From Candidatus Bathyarchaeota archaeon A05DMB-5 (GTDB lineage: Archaea; Thermoproteota; Bathyarchaeia; Bathyarchaeales; Bathycorpusculaceae): a stretch of 64,000 bases of DNA. The notes beneath the pieces were generated by a model, which made no database searches, was not told where the DNA came from, and was given only the letters and a program-made list of their open reading frames with translations. Of this stretch, positions 17,995 to 25,484 are shown one piece after another. Location of the stretch: the NCBI GenBank assembly GCA_019685655.1, contig JABFQP010000001.1, positions 426,349-490,348 of the forward strand, read 5' to 3'. How positions within the stretch are numbered: position 1 is the stretch's first letter; every line of letters starts with the position of its first letter. The translations under genes were made by a program, and so were the position numbers.

Positions 17995-19553
17995 TTCAGT
18001 CCCACTCTCGCTTTTTGGAAAACACGGTTTGGGTTTGCGTAATATTCTCGAATCACGTTTGCAACGTCGGAGTGACGGCGAATTCCGGCCTTAACCATCC
18101 ATTCCAAAACAATTTTTCTACGGTGCAGTTCGCGTTTAATGTCTTCTTCATTTATCCCTGTTTTTTTCATGTGCCTGTCTAAAATGGTGCTGTTGCCGGA
18201 AAAGATGAACTTGTCTTCTTTTTGGTTCCAGTGAAACACTTCTTGAGTCAGTATGTTCTTTGTTTTTCGGTCAAGTTCCACAACTTCCGCCGTTGTGCTG
18301 GCTCTTCTTGCTGGTTTTTCTTGAATCTCTGTTCTCGTCATGACCATTATGACATCAGCCATTTTTATGAGCGATTTTGGAATGTTCATTGGCTCAGATT
18401 CTAAACGATTTATTACTGCTTCAACTGATTCAGCGTGTATCGTGCTCATTCCCAGATGGCCTGTCGCCATTGCTTGAAACAGCGTGTAGGCTTCTTCTCC
18501 TCGCACTTCGCCCACAATAATATAATCTGGTCTTTGTCTGACGGCAGCTTTCAACAAGTCAAACAAGGTTATTGTGCCACTTTTTTTATCTTCATGCCCA
18601 AAGCCTAATCTTACAACGGAAGGTATCCAGTTTTCATGAGGAAGATTGAGTTCTTGCGTGTCTTCTACGCTTACTATTTTCATTTCGGGCTTAATGAACA
18701 TGGATAAACAGTTTAGCATGGTTGTTTTTCCGGATGCTACACCACCGGCGACAATGACTGAAGCTCTGTTTTCTATGATATACCACAAATAGGCAGCCAT
18801 TTCCGAGGAAATCGTGTTAAATGCAATTAAGTCTGAAACCGTAAGAGGGTCAACTCTGAAACGCCTAATGGTAAACGTTGAACCTCTTCGTGTCACTTCG
18901 TTCCCGTAAGTTAGTTGTATGCGGCTTCCGTCTGGAAGTGAGGCATCCAAAATTGGAGATGCGATTGAAATGTTTTTTCCAGATAAATATGCCAAGCGAA
19001 TTATGAAGGAGTTTAATTCTGCTTCGTCCTTGAATATTATGTTAGTAGGCAACGATTCGTAAAGCCTGTGCCAAACGTAGATTGGTATGTTTACTCCGTC
19101 TGCTGAGATGTCTTCGATTAAGTGGTCCTTCATTAATGGGTCTATTTTTCCGTAGCCTATGAAGTCTCGTATCATGTAATATGTGAGTTTGTCGACGGCT
19201 TCTGACGGTATTTTCATTCGATATTTTTTGATTATCTCCTTCGTCTTCTGCCTCAAGTAGTTCTCTGCTTTTTCTTTAGTTTCAATATCTTTTAGATTTA
19301 CGTCTATTTCTTCCATTAAGAAGGTTTTCAGCTCTTTTAGACGTTTTTCTTCTTCTTTTTGAAGCGTTGGCTCTACGACTTCATAGAGTGTTTTTTGAGT
19401 TTCTGGATCTTTTACTATGGCAGCGTAAACATAGGGTTCTTGTATGGGATAAGCTTCTCGAAAAACTGTGGGTTTCTTCTTTTCTTCTTTTAGTATTACA
19501 GCTACTTCTGTCTCTTCTAGTGTTTTCGGAGTTTGTGGTGTTTCTTGTTTCAA
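17991..19553 (-). CDS. Type II/IV secretion system ATPase (pilus assembly)
   Basis: This 520-residue protein is the motor of the pilus operon, a hexameric GspE/VirB11-type ATPase on the cytoplasmic face. The Walker A motif is GGVASGKTT (about 272-280), and the Asp-box and Walker B region reads VSVEDTQELNLPHE and YIIVGEVRGEEA (about 343-354). A His-box-like segment, ATGHLGMSTIHAES, follows. The N-terminal domain includes GYGKIDPLMKDHLIEDI, characteristic of archaeal members. The start is TTG at 19553, with GGAG about 12 bases upstream. The order ATPase, platform, platform, pilin, large pilin-like protein indicates a complete adhesion or DNA-uptake-type pilus. No prepilin peptidase is present in the window. 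Confidence 0.92.
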   Translation of the reverse strand: MKQETPQTPKTLEETEVAVILKEEKKKPTVFREAYPIQEPYVYAAIVKDPETQKTLYEVVEPTLQKEEEKRLKELKTFLMEEIDVNLKDIETKEKAENYLRQKTKEIIKKYRMKIPSEAVDKLTYYMIRDFIGYGKIDPLMKDHLIEDISADGVNIPIYVWHRLYESLPTNIIFKDEAELNSFIIRLAYLSGKNISIASPILDASLPDGSRIQLTYGNEVTRRGSTFTIRRFRVDPLTVSDLIAFNTISSEMAAYLWYIIENRASVIVAGGVASGKTTMLNCLSMFIKPEMKIVSVEDTQELNLPHENWIPSVVRLGFGHEDKKSGTITLFDLLKAAVRQRPDYIIVGEVRGEEAYTLFQAMATGHLGMSTIHAESVEAVINRLESEPMNIPKSLIKMADVIMVMTRTEIQEKPARRASTTAEVVELDRKTKNILTQEVFHWNQKEDKFIFSGNSTILDRHMKKTGINEEDIKRELHRRKIVLEWMVKAGIRRHSDVANVIREYYANPNRVFQKARVGLK

Positions 19554-19633
19554 AGTTGGCGTTGTCTCCTTCGCTTAGAGTATTGAGTAGTTTTTCATGA
19601 ATATAGTGTGTAGTAAGTCTTAATAAGGTATAT

Positions 19634-19655
19634 GCATGTTCAATCTTGAGCATGC
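19634..19655. promoter_or_regulatory. Imperfect 22-bp palindrome upstream of the pilus operon
   Basis: GCATG and CATGC form the outer arms and TCAA and TTGA the inner arms, with two symmetric mismatches and a 2-base centre. It stands about 80 bases before the ATPase start codon, beside an AT-rich sequence that could be the TATA box, and about 70 bases after the stop of the eL41-like gene. An operator for the pilus operon is the likely reading. A terminator hairpin for the preceding transcript is the alternative. Confidence 0.45.
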
Positions 19656-19725
19656 TTAACACTCCTACCAAAATACATCCACTGCTATCTCTCGCACACG
19701 AAAGAAAAAAACACCAAAGCTTAAG

Positions 19726-19827
19726 CTACTTGTATCTTGCCCGTCTCTTCTGTCGTTTCTTCTTCTGTTTACGCATCCTTTTCTTTTTCCATTTAGCGCG
19801 GATGTTATGCACACTCCCAACAATCAT
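19726..19827 (-). CDS. rpl41e: Ribosomal protein eL41-like mini-gene
   Basis: On the minus strand a 33-residue peptide follows hxlB. Its last 25 residues contain RAKWKKKRMRK and end in RRARYK, matching the tiny, almost wholly basic eL41 (L41e), a single-helix protein bound between the ribosomal subunits. The ATG at 19825-19827 overlaps the hxlB TGA (19824-19826) as ATGA, a standard coupling arrangement. The classical eL41 would begin at about residue 9, so this version carries a short extension, MIVGSVHN, or uses an unusual start. Its length makes annotation programs likely to miss it. Confidence 0.72.
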   Translation of the reverse strand: MIVGSVHNIRAKWKKKRMRKQKKKRQKRRARYK

Positions 19828-20423
19828 TCCAATGTTGCATGTCTTCGCTTTAAATCCTCTTCAGTTGTTCCTAACCGATGCATCAACTCTACGACTAGAC
19901 TGTCAAGGAAAACCATGCAATTGTTCTCGAACACACTTCCCAGAGGAGTTAATGGCTCGCGTTCACCAATAATTTGTCTAGCAAGATAGTCTTCTTCTTT
20001 TGGCCAACCGGTCTTTGTTCTTCCCTTAATTGTTACGACGTGGTCTGCAATTTGTCCCAGCTGCGATTCAGGGAAGGATGTGATTGCTATGACTGTAGCG
20101 CCGATTTCTTTTGCGGCTGAGCTTGCAGTTAGAACCATTTTTGTTGTGCCTGTTCCTGAAATTGCGATTAGTATGTCTCCTTTTTCTGCGGCTGGTGTGA
20201 TTGTTTCACCTAGGAAATAGACGTGGAAGCCTAGGTTCATTAAGCGTAATGCAAAGGCTCTGGCGACGAATCCGCTTCTTCCCATGCCTACTATGAAGAT
20301 TTTTCTGTCTTTTGCTTGAAGTAGAAGTTCGATTAGTCGCTCCACTTCTTTCATGTTTAATTCTTCAATAGAGCGTTTTATGCCTTCGAGAATTTCTTCT
20401 GCTGCCGCTTTCAGCAACTTCAA
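19824..20423 (-). CDS. hxlB: 6-phospho-3-hexuloisomerase (HxlB/PHI)
   Basis: This 199-residue protein has a SIS sugar-isomerase domain: GMGRSGFVARAFALRL (about 46-61), AISGTGTTKMVL (about 88-99) and AITSFPESQLGQIADH (about 112-127). It should convert hexulose-6-phosphate to fructose-6-phosphate. In archaea, working in reverse with HxlA, this supplies ribulose-5-phosphate where the oxidative pentose phosphate pathway is missing. HxlA itself is not in the window. The gene is on the minus strand, and its stop codon overlaps the eL41-like start. Confidence 0.9.
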   Translation of the reverse strand: MKLLKAAAEEILEGIKRSIEELNMKEVERLIELLLQAKDRKIFIVGMGRSGFVARAFALRLMNLGFHVYFLGETITPAAEKGDILIAISGTGTTKMVLTASSAAKEIGATVIAITSFPESQLGQIADHVVTIKGRTKTGWPKEEDYLARQIIGEREPLTPLGSVFENNCMVFLDSLVVELMHRLGTTEEDLKRRHATLE

Positions 20424-20479
20424 CTTCTTTTAACTCCGAAAACCCTTTACATTTGCGCCTACATTAAAAGTCTTGCGGT

Positions 20480-21268
20480 TTAAAGTAAACTTCCTAAAAG
20501 TTGATTTAATGATGGGATTTTGAAAAATAGGCGAACATAGATTGCGGTTGCTAAAATAAGAATGGTTAGTGCTATCAGTATCATATCGCCTCTGTGCATC
20601 TTAAGCACGTATAGGTTTGTGCGTTTTTTCGTGGCTCCCCATGCTCGTGATTCCATTGCTTCTGCTAATTCGAGGCTTCTGCGGATTGCGCTTACAATTA
20701 GAGGTATTAGAATTGGAATGTAGTTTCTGATTCTTTTCAGAAAATTGCCACGTTCAAGTTCTAATCCTCGTGCTTTTTGAGCGTCCATTATTGTTTGAGC
20801 TTCTTCAGCTAAGACTGGAACGAAACGCACAGCTGTGGTGAAAGCAAAACAGAATTCGTAAGGCACATGTGCTTGTTCTAATGCTAAGCCTAAGTGGTCT
20901 GGCGACGTTGTTAAGAAAAAGATTGAGAACGACTCAACAAGCACAATAAAGCGCAGAGTCATAGCGGATGCGCCTTCAAGACTTTCTGAGAGTTTTCGTC
21001 CTCCGAAGTAGGCGAAAATGAAGTTTGTTAAAAAGATGATTGATGCTAGGAAGATTGCTCCTCGCATTGAACGGAGCCATTCGCGTTTGACACCAGCTAA
21101 GATAACAAATGGAATCTGCATTACGAAAAGCACTATTAAGGGAATAAGTTCGCCGTAGAGTATCGCGATTGCGAAAATCGCGCAAACATACACAAACTTT
21201 ATTCTTGGGTCTAAGTTGTGAATGGGCGAATAGACTTTTCGGAATTTAAGTCCTTCAAAAACACTCAT
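20480..21268 (-). CDS. ecfT: Energy-coupling factor transporter transmembrane protein EcfT
   Basis: At 262 residues this is the T component that links an S component to the ATPases in ECF importers. It has membrane helices near 27-48, 70-90, 108-124 and 236-251 and the two coupling helices with the Ala-Arg-Gly signature (KARGLELERGN, about 164-174) and AMESRAWG (about 204-211). The start overlaps the EcfA2 stop by four bases. Gene order EcfA1, EcfA2, EcfT without an S component is typical of group II modules, which serve several S components encoded elsewhere. Confidence 0.9.
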   Translation of the reverse strand: MSVFEGLKFRKVYSPIHNLDPRIKFVYVCAIFAIAILYGELIPLIVLFVMQIPFVILAGVKREWLRSMRGAIFLASIIFLTNFIFAYFGGRKLSESLEGASAMTLRFIVLVESFSIFFLTTSPDHLGLALEQAHVPYEFCFAFTTAVRFVPVLAEEAQTIMDAQKARGLELERGNFLKRIRNYIPILIPLIVSAIRRSLELAEAMESRAWGATKKRTNLYVLKMHRGDMILIALTILILATAIYVRLFFKIPSLNQLLGSLL

Positions 21269-22089
21269 TTTTGCTTTTTCTCCAGAGCCTTAAGTAATAT
21301 TTCTCGTGCCTCGTAAACATCAATGATGTTGCTGGGCAAACCTAAATCAGATAACTGCAGAAAAATCTGCGCTATTTGAGGCGGAACAATGGATGCTTGA
21401 GTTAAAACATCAAGGTTTGTAAGTATTTTTCTTGCTTCTCCATCGGCGACTATTTCTCCTTCTCTCATCAACAGAACTCGCGGGTTGCATTCTGCTACAA
21501 ATTCGACATCATGCGTGACAATGATTATGGTTTTTCTCTGAGCCTTCATTTGCAAAATGAACTGTCTTAGTTTCTCTTTTTGTTGATAGTCTTGTCCTAT
21601 GGTTGGCTCGTCCAATATTAGCACTTTCGGGTTCCATGCCAAAACAGACGCCAAGGCTACGCGTTTTCTTTCTCCTCCGCTGAGCATGAAGGGCGATGTT
21701 TTTCGATACTGTGTCAAGCCTAGAAGATTCAAAGCCCACGTAACCCTTCTCTTTAGAATACTCTCCTTAAAGCCGAAATTTCTCAGTGCGAAAGCTATTT
21801 CCTCTTCAACTGTTTCGCTGAAAAGCTGGTGGTCTGGATTTTGGAAAACAAACCCCACGTTTCTTGCTAGTGTTGCTACGCTGACTTTTGTTGTATCCAT
21901 GCCATCCACAAACACGTTTCCTTTGGTTGGTTTGAGGAGTCCATTAAAATGTTTGACAAGAGTGGTTTTTCCAGCACCGTTTTGTCCCATTATGGCTATA
22001 AACTCGCCGTTTTCAATTGTTACCGACACGCCTTTTAGAGCTTCTACTCCATTCGGATAAGAGAAGTAAACATCCTTAGCTTCAATCAT
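21265..22089 (-). CDS. ecfA2: ECF transporter ATPase EcfA2
   Basis: The 274-residue ABC ATPase has Walker A GQNGAGKTT (about 35-43), a Q-loop in FQNPDHQLF (about 82-90), ABC signature LSGGERKR (about 139-146) and Walker B VLILDEPT (about 158-165), all intact. It pairs with EcfA1 and docks onto EcfT to drive vitamin or base uptake. Overlaps of four bases on both sides indicate coupled translation in one operon. Confidence 0.92.
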   Translation of the reverse strand: MIEAKDVYFSYPNGVEALKGVSVTIENGEFIAIMGQNGAGKTTLVKHFNGLLKPTKGNVFVDGMDTTKVSVATLARNVGFVFQNPDHQLFSETVEEEIAFALRNFGFKESILKRRVTWALNLLGLTQYRKTSPFMLSGGERKRVALASVLAWNPKVLILDEPTIGQDYQQKEKLRQFILQMKAQRKTIIIVTHDVEFVAECNPRVLLMREGEIVADGEARKILTNLDVLTQASIVPPQIAQIFLQLSDLGLPSNIIDVYEAREILLKALEKKQK

Positions 22090-22937
22090 TGCGCTTTAAA
22101 AGCCTCCTTCAATAGACTAGCCATTTCATCTGAGGAAAGCGGAATTGTGTTGCTGAGTTTCACTCCGTCTTTTTTGAGAATTTGGTAAAGGCGTGTTGCT
22201 TTTGGAATGCCAACTCCTATCAAGCGTGTTTCTTCAGAGCTTAATATTTCGCGCGGTTTTCCGTCTAAAACTACTTTTCCTTCATCCATTATAATTATGT
22301 GGTCTGCGTATCTGGCAGTTAAATCAAGTCTATGCTCAACTAACACAACAGTTATTCCAAGCGTTTTGTTCAACTCGTAAATTACTGCGAATATTTTCTT
22401 CGCGCTTAATGGGTCAAGGAAGGATGTTGGCTCATCTAATACTATCACCTCGGGTTGCATTGCCAAAATAGATGCTATGGCGACACGCTGCTGCTGTCCA
22501 CCAGAAAGTTCGTGAGGAGCCCTTTCCCTCAAATCATATATACCCGTGAGATTTAAAGCCCAGTCAACTCTCTTGCGCATCTCTTCCCTTGGGACTCCAA
22601 GGTTTTCTAATCCAAAAGCAACATCTTTCTCAACAGATAACGCAAACAATTGGTTTTCTGGATTTTGGAAGACAAGCCCCACATGCCTTGCTAATTCGTG
22701 AATTGGATGTTCAATAACATTTAATCCAGCAATGGTTATTTCTCCCTTTAATTCGCCATGGTAGAAATGTGGAATCAGCCCATTAAAGCATCTGCAGAGG
22801 GTTGTTTTTCCACAACCGCTCGGACCTGTTATAAGGGTGAATTCACCTTTCTCTATTTTTATAGAGACTTCTCTAATGGAAGGCTTTGTTCCGCTTGGAT
22901 ATGTGTATGTAAGATTTTTTGTTTCAATTATTGCCAT
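22086..22937 (-). CDS. ecfA1: ECF transporter ATPase EcfA1
   Basis: This is the first ATPase of the ECF module, 283 residues, with Walker A GPSGCGKTT (about 39-47), FQNPENQLF (Q-loop), signature LSGGQQQR (about 143-150), Walker B VIVLDEPTS and the switch His in LVEHRLDL. The C-terminal extension after the ABC core (about 225-283) is usual for Ecf ATPases. Its stop overlaps the EcfA2 start by four bases. A DHH phosphoesterase gene lies 63 bases upstream and is probably a separate unit. Confidence 0.92.
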   Translation of the reverse strand: MAIIETKNLTYTYPSGTKPSIREVSIKIEKGEFTLITGPSGCGKTTLCRCFNGLIPHFYHGELKGEITIAGLNVIEHPIHELARHVGLVFQNPENQLFALSVEKDVAFGLENLGVPREEMRKRVDWALNLTGIYDLRERAPHELSGGQQQRVAIASILAMQPEVIVLDEPTSFLDPLSAKKIFAVIYELNKTLGITVVLVEHRLDLTARYADHIIIMDEGKVVLDGKPREILSSEETRLIGVGIPKATRLYQILKKDGVKLSNTIPLSSDEMASLLKEAFKAQ

Positions 22938-23000
22938 TCTTTTCGGGCGCCTGCCAGCTTTTTTAGCGATTGTTTTGGCTCATTTAAGAGTAGCTACTTA

Positions 23001-23993
23001 TTATTGATTAGATAACTTTTCCTTCAAAAGCCGCAAGCAACGCTTAAGACCGCTATCAATGTCGCCTACACCATTAACCCCCGCAGCAGACGCATGTCCA
23101 CCGCCCATTCCTTGAAGATACTCGCCTAGAGGTTTAGCAATGTCCTTGCCCATGTGTATCCCTGTTTTCTCTTGAAACTCGCGTGTGCAGCGTAGACTAA
23201 TTTCCAAGTTTTCGTTCTTTTGTCCTGCAACAACGGCAACATGCGCACCTAAATCAATGATAGCTCTTGCCGCTGAAGCTTGAAAAGCGCTGACATGAGA
23301 AAAGGCAACAATCCATTCGCCAATCTTGAAAAGTTTAGCTCTTTTACATGCCTTTAACCTTGCGACGCGCTCTGAAAAGTCCATAGGCAAAGAAAGCAAC
23401 GACAAGGTTTCTTGGGCGTTTGCGCCTGCGTCGACGAGTTCTGCTATTGTCTTCAGCGTGGACGAGTTAGCTAGAACAAAATGGCGTGTGTCGAAGGCTA
23501 TGCCCAAAAACAATGCTTTAGCTTCTGTTTCGTTCGGTTTAATGTTTTTTTCTTTAAAGAAACCATAGACAATCTCGCATGTCGAGGATGCTTCTTCATT
23601 AGTTATGCATACTTTAGCTAATCGTTCAGTTTCCGGATGCGCCGCATGATGGTCAACAACAATTATAGGCGCTTTTGAAGCCTTTACTTTTTCAGCCCAA
23701 TTATTCAGTTGCTGTATTGTGTTAGTGTCAAGCAGCATTAGTACGTCTGCCTTTTCCACGCTCGGTTGAGTTTTCACTTCTATAGGCAAAAATCTGATAA
23801 GATGCTTTGAAAGTCGACTTATTCCTTGAGTTGCTCCAATTTCCACAGCGCATTCCGGCTTCAATCGCCGTATCAAACTTGCTAGTGCATAAGCTGAACA
23901 GACTGCGTCCGGATCTGCATTATGATGGCATAGCAAAACGGCAAGTTTGGCGTTTGTCTCCTCTAAAATTTTATCTATTTTGGCGAATGACAC
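23001..23993 (-). CDS. DHH-family phosphoesterase
   Basis: The protein has 330 residues and the DHH-domain motifs HHNADPDAVCSAYA (about 23-36), LLDTNT (about 87-92) and VVDHHAAH (about 112-119), followed by the DHHA1-type C-terminal region with GGGHASAAG (about 297-305). Such proteins are Mn-dependent phosphoesterases (NrnA/RecJ-like) that degrade short oligonucleotides, PAP or cyclic dinucleotides; the precise substrate is not readable. Its start overlaps the DUF3194 stop by about 19 bases, a neighbourhood shared with the archaeal exosome/prefoldin region, which suggests an RNA-turnover role. Confidence 0.88.
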   Translation of the reverse strand: MSFAKIDKILEETNAKLAVLLCHHNADPDAVCSAYALASLIRRLKPECAVEIGATQGISRLSKHLIRFLPIEVKTQPSVEKADVLMLLDTNTIQQLNNWAEKVKASKAPIIVVDHHAAHPETERLAKVCITNEEASSTCEIVYGFFKEKNIKPNETEAKALFLGIAFDTRHFVLANSSTLKTIAELVDAGANAQETLSLLSLPMDFSERVARLKACKRAKLFKIGEWIVAFSHVSAFQASAARAIIDLGAHVAVVAGQKNENLEISLRCTREFQEKTGIHMGKDIAKPLGEYLQGMGGGHASAAGVNGVGDIDSGLKRCLRLLKEKLSNQ

Positions 23994-24286
23994 TTTAATT
24001 TCCTCAAATATTTTTCCGCCGAAGCAAAAGCTTCCTTAACTGCTTCATCAACAAGTTTCTGCACGTCAAGATTTTCTATCGAAGGTGATAAAGCAATGTC
24101 TACGTCAACCGTGAGCGTTACCGGTTTTGTGCCATCTGCCTCGGCGCTGATGTCCATTTTCTCTATCTTTTTCTGAGGAACCTTTGATAAGACATATTTT
24201 CTAGCGGCATACTCTGCGATAGAACACAATTCTTCAACTTGTTCAGTAGTTAACTCTGGTATGTCCACTTCTTCCACAATCGTCAC
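23975..24286 (-). CDS. DUF3194 family protein
   Basis: This small archaeal protein of 103 residues matches the DUF3194 pattern: an N-terminal helical segment with TEQVEELCSIAEYAARKYV, a beta-hairpin VTLTVDVDIAL (about 57-67) and a C-terminal helix rich in Ala/Glu. Nothing is known of its reaction. In many archaea it lies next to prefoldin beta, as here (16 bases from it), so a chaperone or translation-quality link is plausible but inferred. It overlaps the downstream DHH gene. Confidence 0.72.
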   Translation of the reverse strand: MTIVEEVDIPELTTEQVEELCSIAEYAARKYVLSKVPQKKIEKMDISAEADGTKPVTLTVDVDIALSPSIENLDVQKLVDEAVKEAFASAEKYLRKLKCHSPK

Positions 24287-24302
24287 CTAGACGCAAACTA
24301 GG

Positions 24303-24674
24303 CTATGACTGGGACGGAGAAACTGGACTCAAATCTTGTTGAAGCTTAGTCTGCAAATCTTTCAATTGACTACGCAATCGTTCTTCCTGCTTCCCCAACA
24401 CCGTCGCTCTGGTGTTCAGCAACTCTTTCCGCTCGTTTAAATCCGCGGATATTTTGGCTTTCTCCGATTTCACCAGAAGCGAACCAATAGCCTTGTAGAT
24501 TACCGCATCGTCAGCCAATTTCTGCAACTCATTTAAGGCTTGTTCAATTTCTGTAAGTTCCATTTCTACCTGTTGCTTCTGCGCTAGAATCGACTGAAGC
24601 GTCTGCTGAAGCTGATTAAGCCGCAATAAACGCTCTTGAACTTGAGGAGGAAGTTTCGAAATTTCATCACTCAC
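24303..24674 (-). CDS. pfdB: Prefoldin subunit beta
   Basis: With 123 residues, two long coiled-coil helices (about 8-45 and 75-115) and the central hairpin KLADDAVIYKAIGSLLVKSE, this is the beta subunit of archaeal prefoldin, which hands unfolded proteins to the thermosome. The start is GTG at 24674. The 239 bases upstream contain a TATA-like TTTTATTAATG near 24710-24726 and no gene; they might otherwise have held rpoP, which is absent. The alpha subunit is not in the window. Confidence 0.93.
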   Translation of the reverse strand: MSDEISKLPPQVQERLLRLNQLQQTLQSILAQKQQVEMELTEIEQALNELQKLADDAVIYKAIGSLLVKSEKAKISADLNERKELLNTRATVLGKQEERLRSQLKDLQTKLQQDLSPVSPSQS

Positions 24675-24913
24675 TTCTTATCCTTCCATTCTGCACAGCA
24701 ATAAGCACAGTCATTAATAAAACATTTCCCGAAATATAGACAAATTCCATAGAAGGGTCGCTGCAATATTGTTTAACAAAAATTTCTGCGCTTTAACAAA
24801 TCTATAGTGGTAAGCCAAAATTTAGAGAATAAGTCCAAAATGGTTGTTTTTGTGATAAGTATAGAACGAGTTATTTCAATTATAGATTGTCTTATCCATT
24901 GCAGAATCGCAAT

Positions 24914-25168
24914 CTAAGATATGCTTTCCAGAATTTCTAAAACATTTGTTGTCGAGTTTATCCATCTTAAATAAGCGTTTACTGCAGCTCGCAAAGCAAC
25001 TGTATCTTTAGCAGCAACATTCAAAATTATCAAGTTCTTTTTCCGCGTAAAGGTCGCTTGTGAACGCGTTGTAGGCGATTTTCTAATTTCTGGCTCCAAA
25101 GCCTTTAAGACTATTTCTAAGTATTTTTCTGAAGGAAATTTCAAACGGATAGTAGCCTTTGTCTTCAT
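24914..25168 (-). CDS. pcc1: KEOPS complex subunit Pcc1
   Basis: This 84-residue protein has the beta-alpha-beta Pcc1 fold pattern with KFPSEKYLEIVLKALEPE near the N-terminus and ALRAAVNAYLRWI as the C-terminal helix. Pcc1 is the dimerising subunit of KEOPS, which makes the t6A37 modification of ANN-decoding tRNAs. It is 8 bases downstream of the L37Ae gene on the same strand, the usual archaeal location, although the RNA polymerase subunit P gene normally found between them is missing. Confidence 0.85.
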   Translation of the reverse strand: MKTKATIRLKFPSEKYLEIVLKALEPEIRKSPTTRSQATFTRKKNLIILNVAAKDTVALRAAVNAYLRWINSTTNVLEILESIS

Positions 25169-25176
25169 GCTTCCTG

Positions 25177-25479
25177 TTACTCTGCTTCTTCTTCCGTCGC
25201 TTTCACAACTTCCTCTAATGGTGCCCCTTTAGCCACGCGTTTCGCTACGATTCCAAGTTTTGTGGTTGGTGTGTATGCTCCACCAGTGAAAGTGAATCCG
25301 CATTTTTTGCATTTCCAAACGCCAACGCTTTCTCTTTTGACGCGTGAAAATCCACATCGTGGGCACACGTGTGGCTTTTTCATTTCTGTAATTACCTTGA
25401 TGTAGCGCTTTCTAACAGTGGCGCCGTAACGTGGTCCAAGTCCTCGTGTTGGCCCAACCTTTTTAGTTCTTTTTCCCAT
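25177..25479 (-). CDS. rpl37ae: 50S ribosomal protein L37Ae (eL43)
   Basis: A zinc-ribbon ribosomal protein of about 100 residues: the basic N-terminus GKRTKKVGPTRGLGPRYGAT, then CPRCG and CKKCG four-Cys zinc site. The acidic tail (EEVVKATEEEAE) is longer than in many homologues. The ATG at 25479, preceded by GGTGAG, gives the usual family start; an ATG four codons earlier overlaps the rrp42 stop. It belongs to the exosome operon. Confidence 0.93.
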   Translation of the reverse strand: MGKRTKKVGPTRGLGPRYGATVRKRYIKVITEMKKPHVCPRCGFSRVKRESVGVWKCKKCGFTFTGGAYTPTTKLGIVAKRVAKGAPLEEVVKATEEEAE

Positions 25480-25484
25480 TTTTC

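Noticed and set aside
24675..24913. A hidden rpoP gene in the gap before prefoldin
   Set aside because: The minus-strand sequence here has no C-x2-C pairs, so the four-Cys zinc protein is not encoded.
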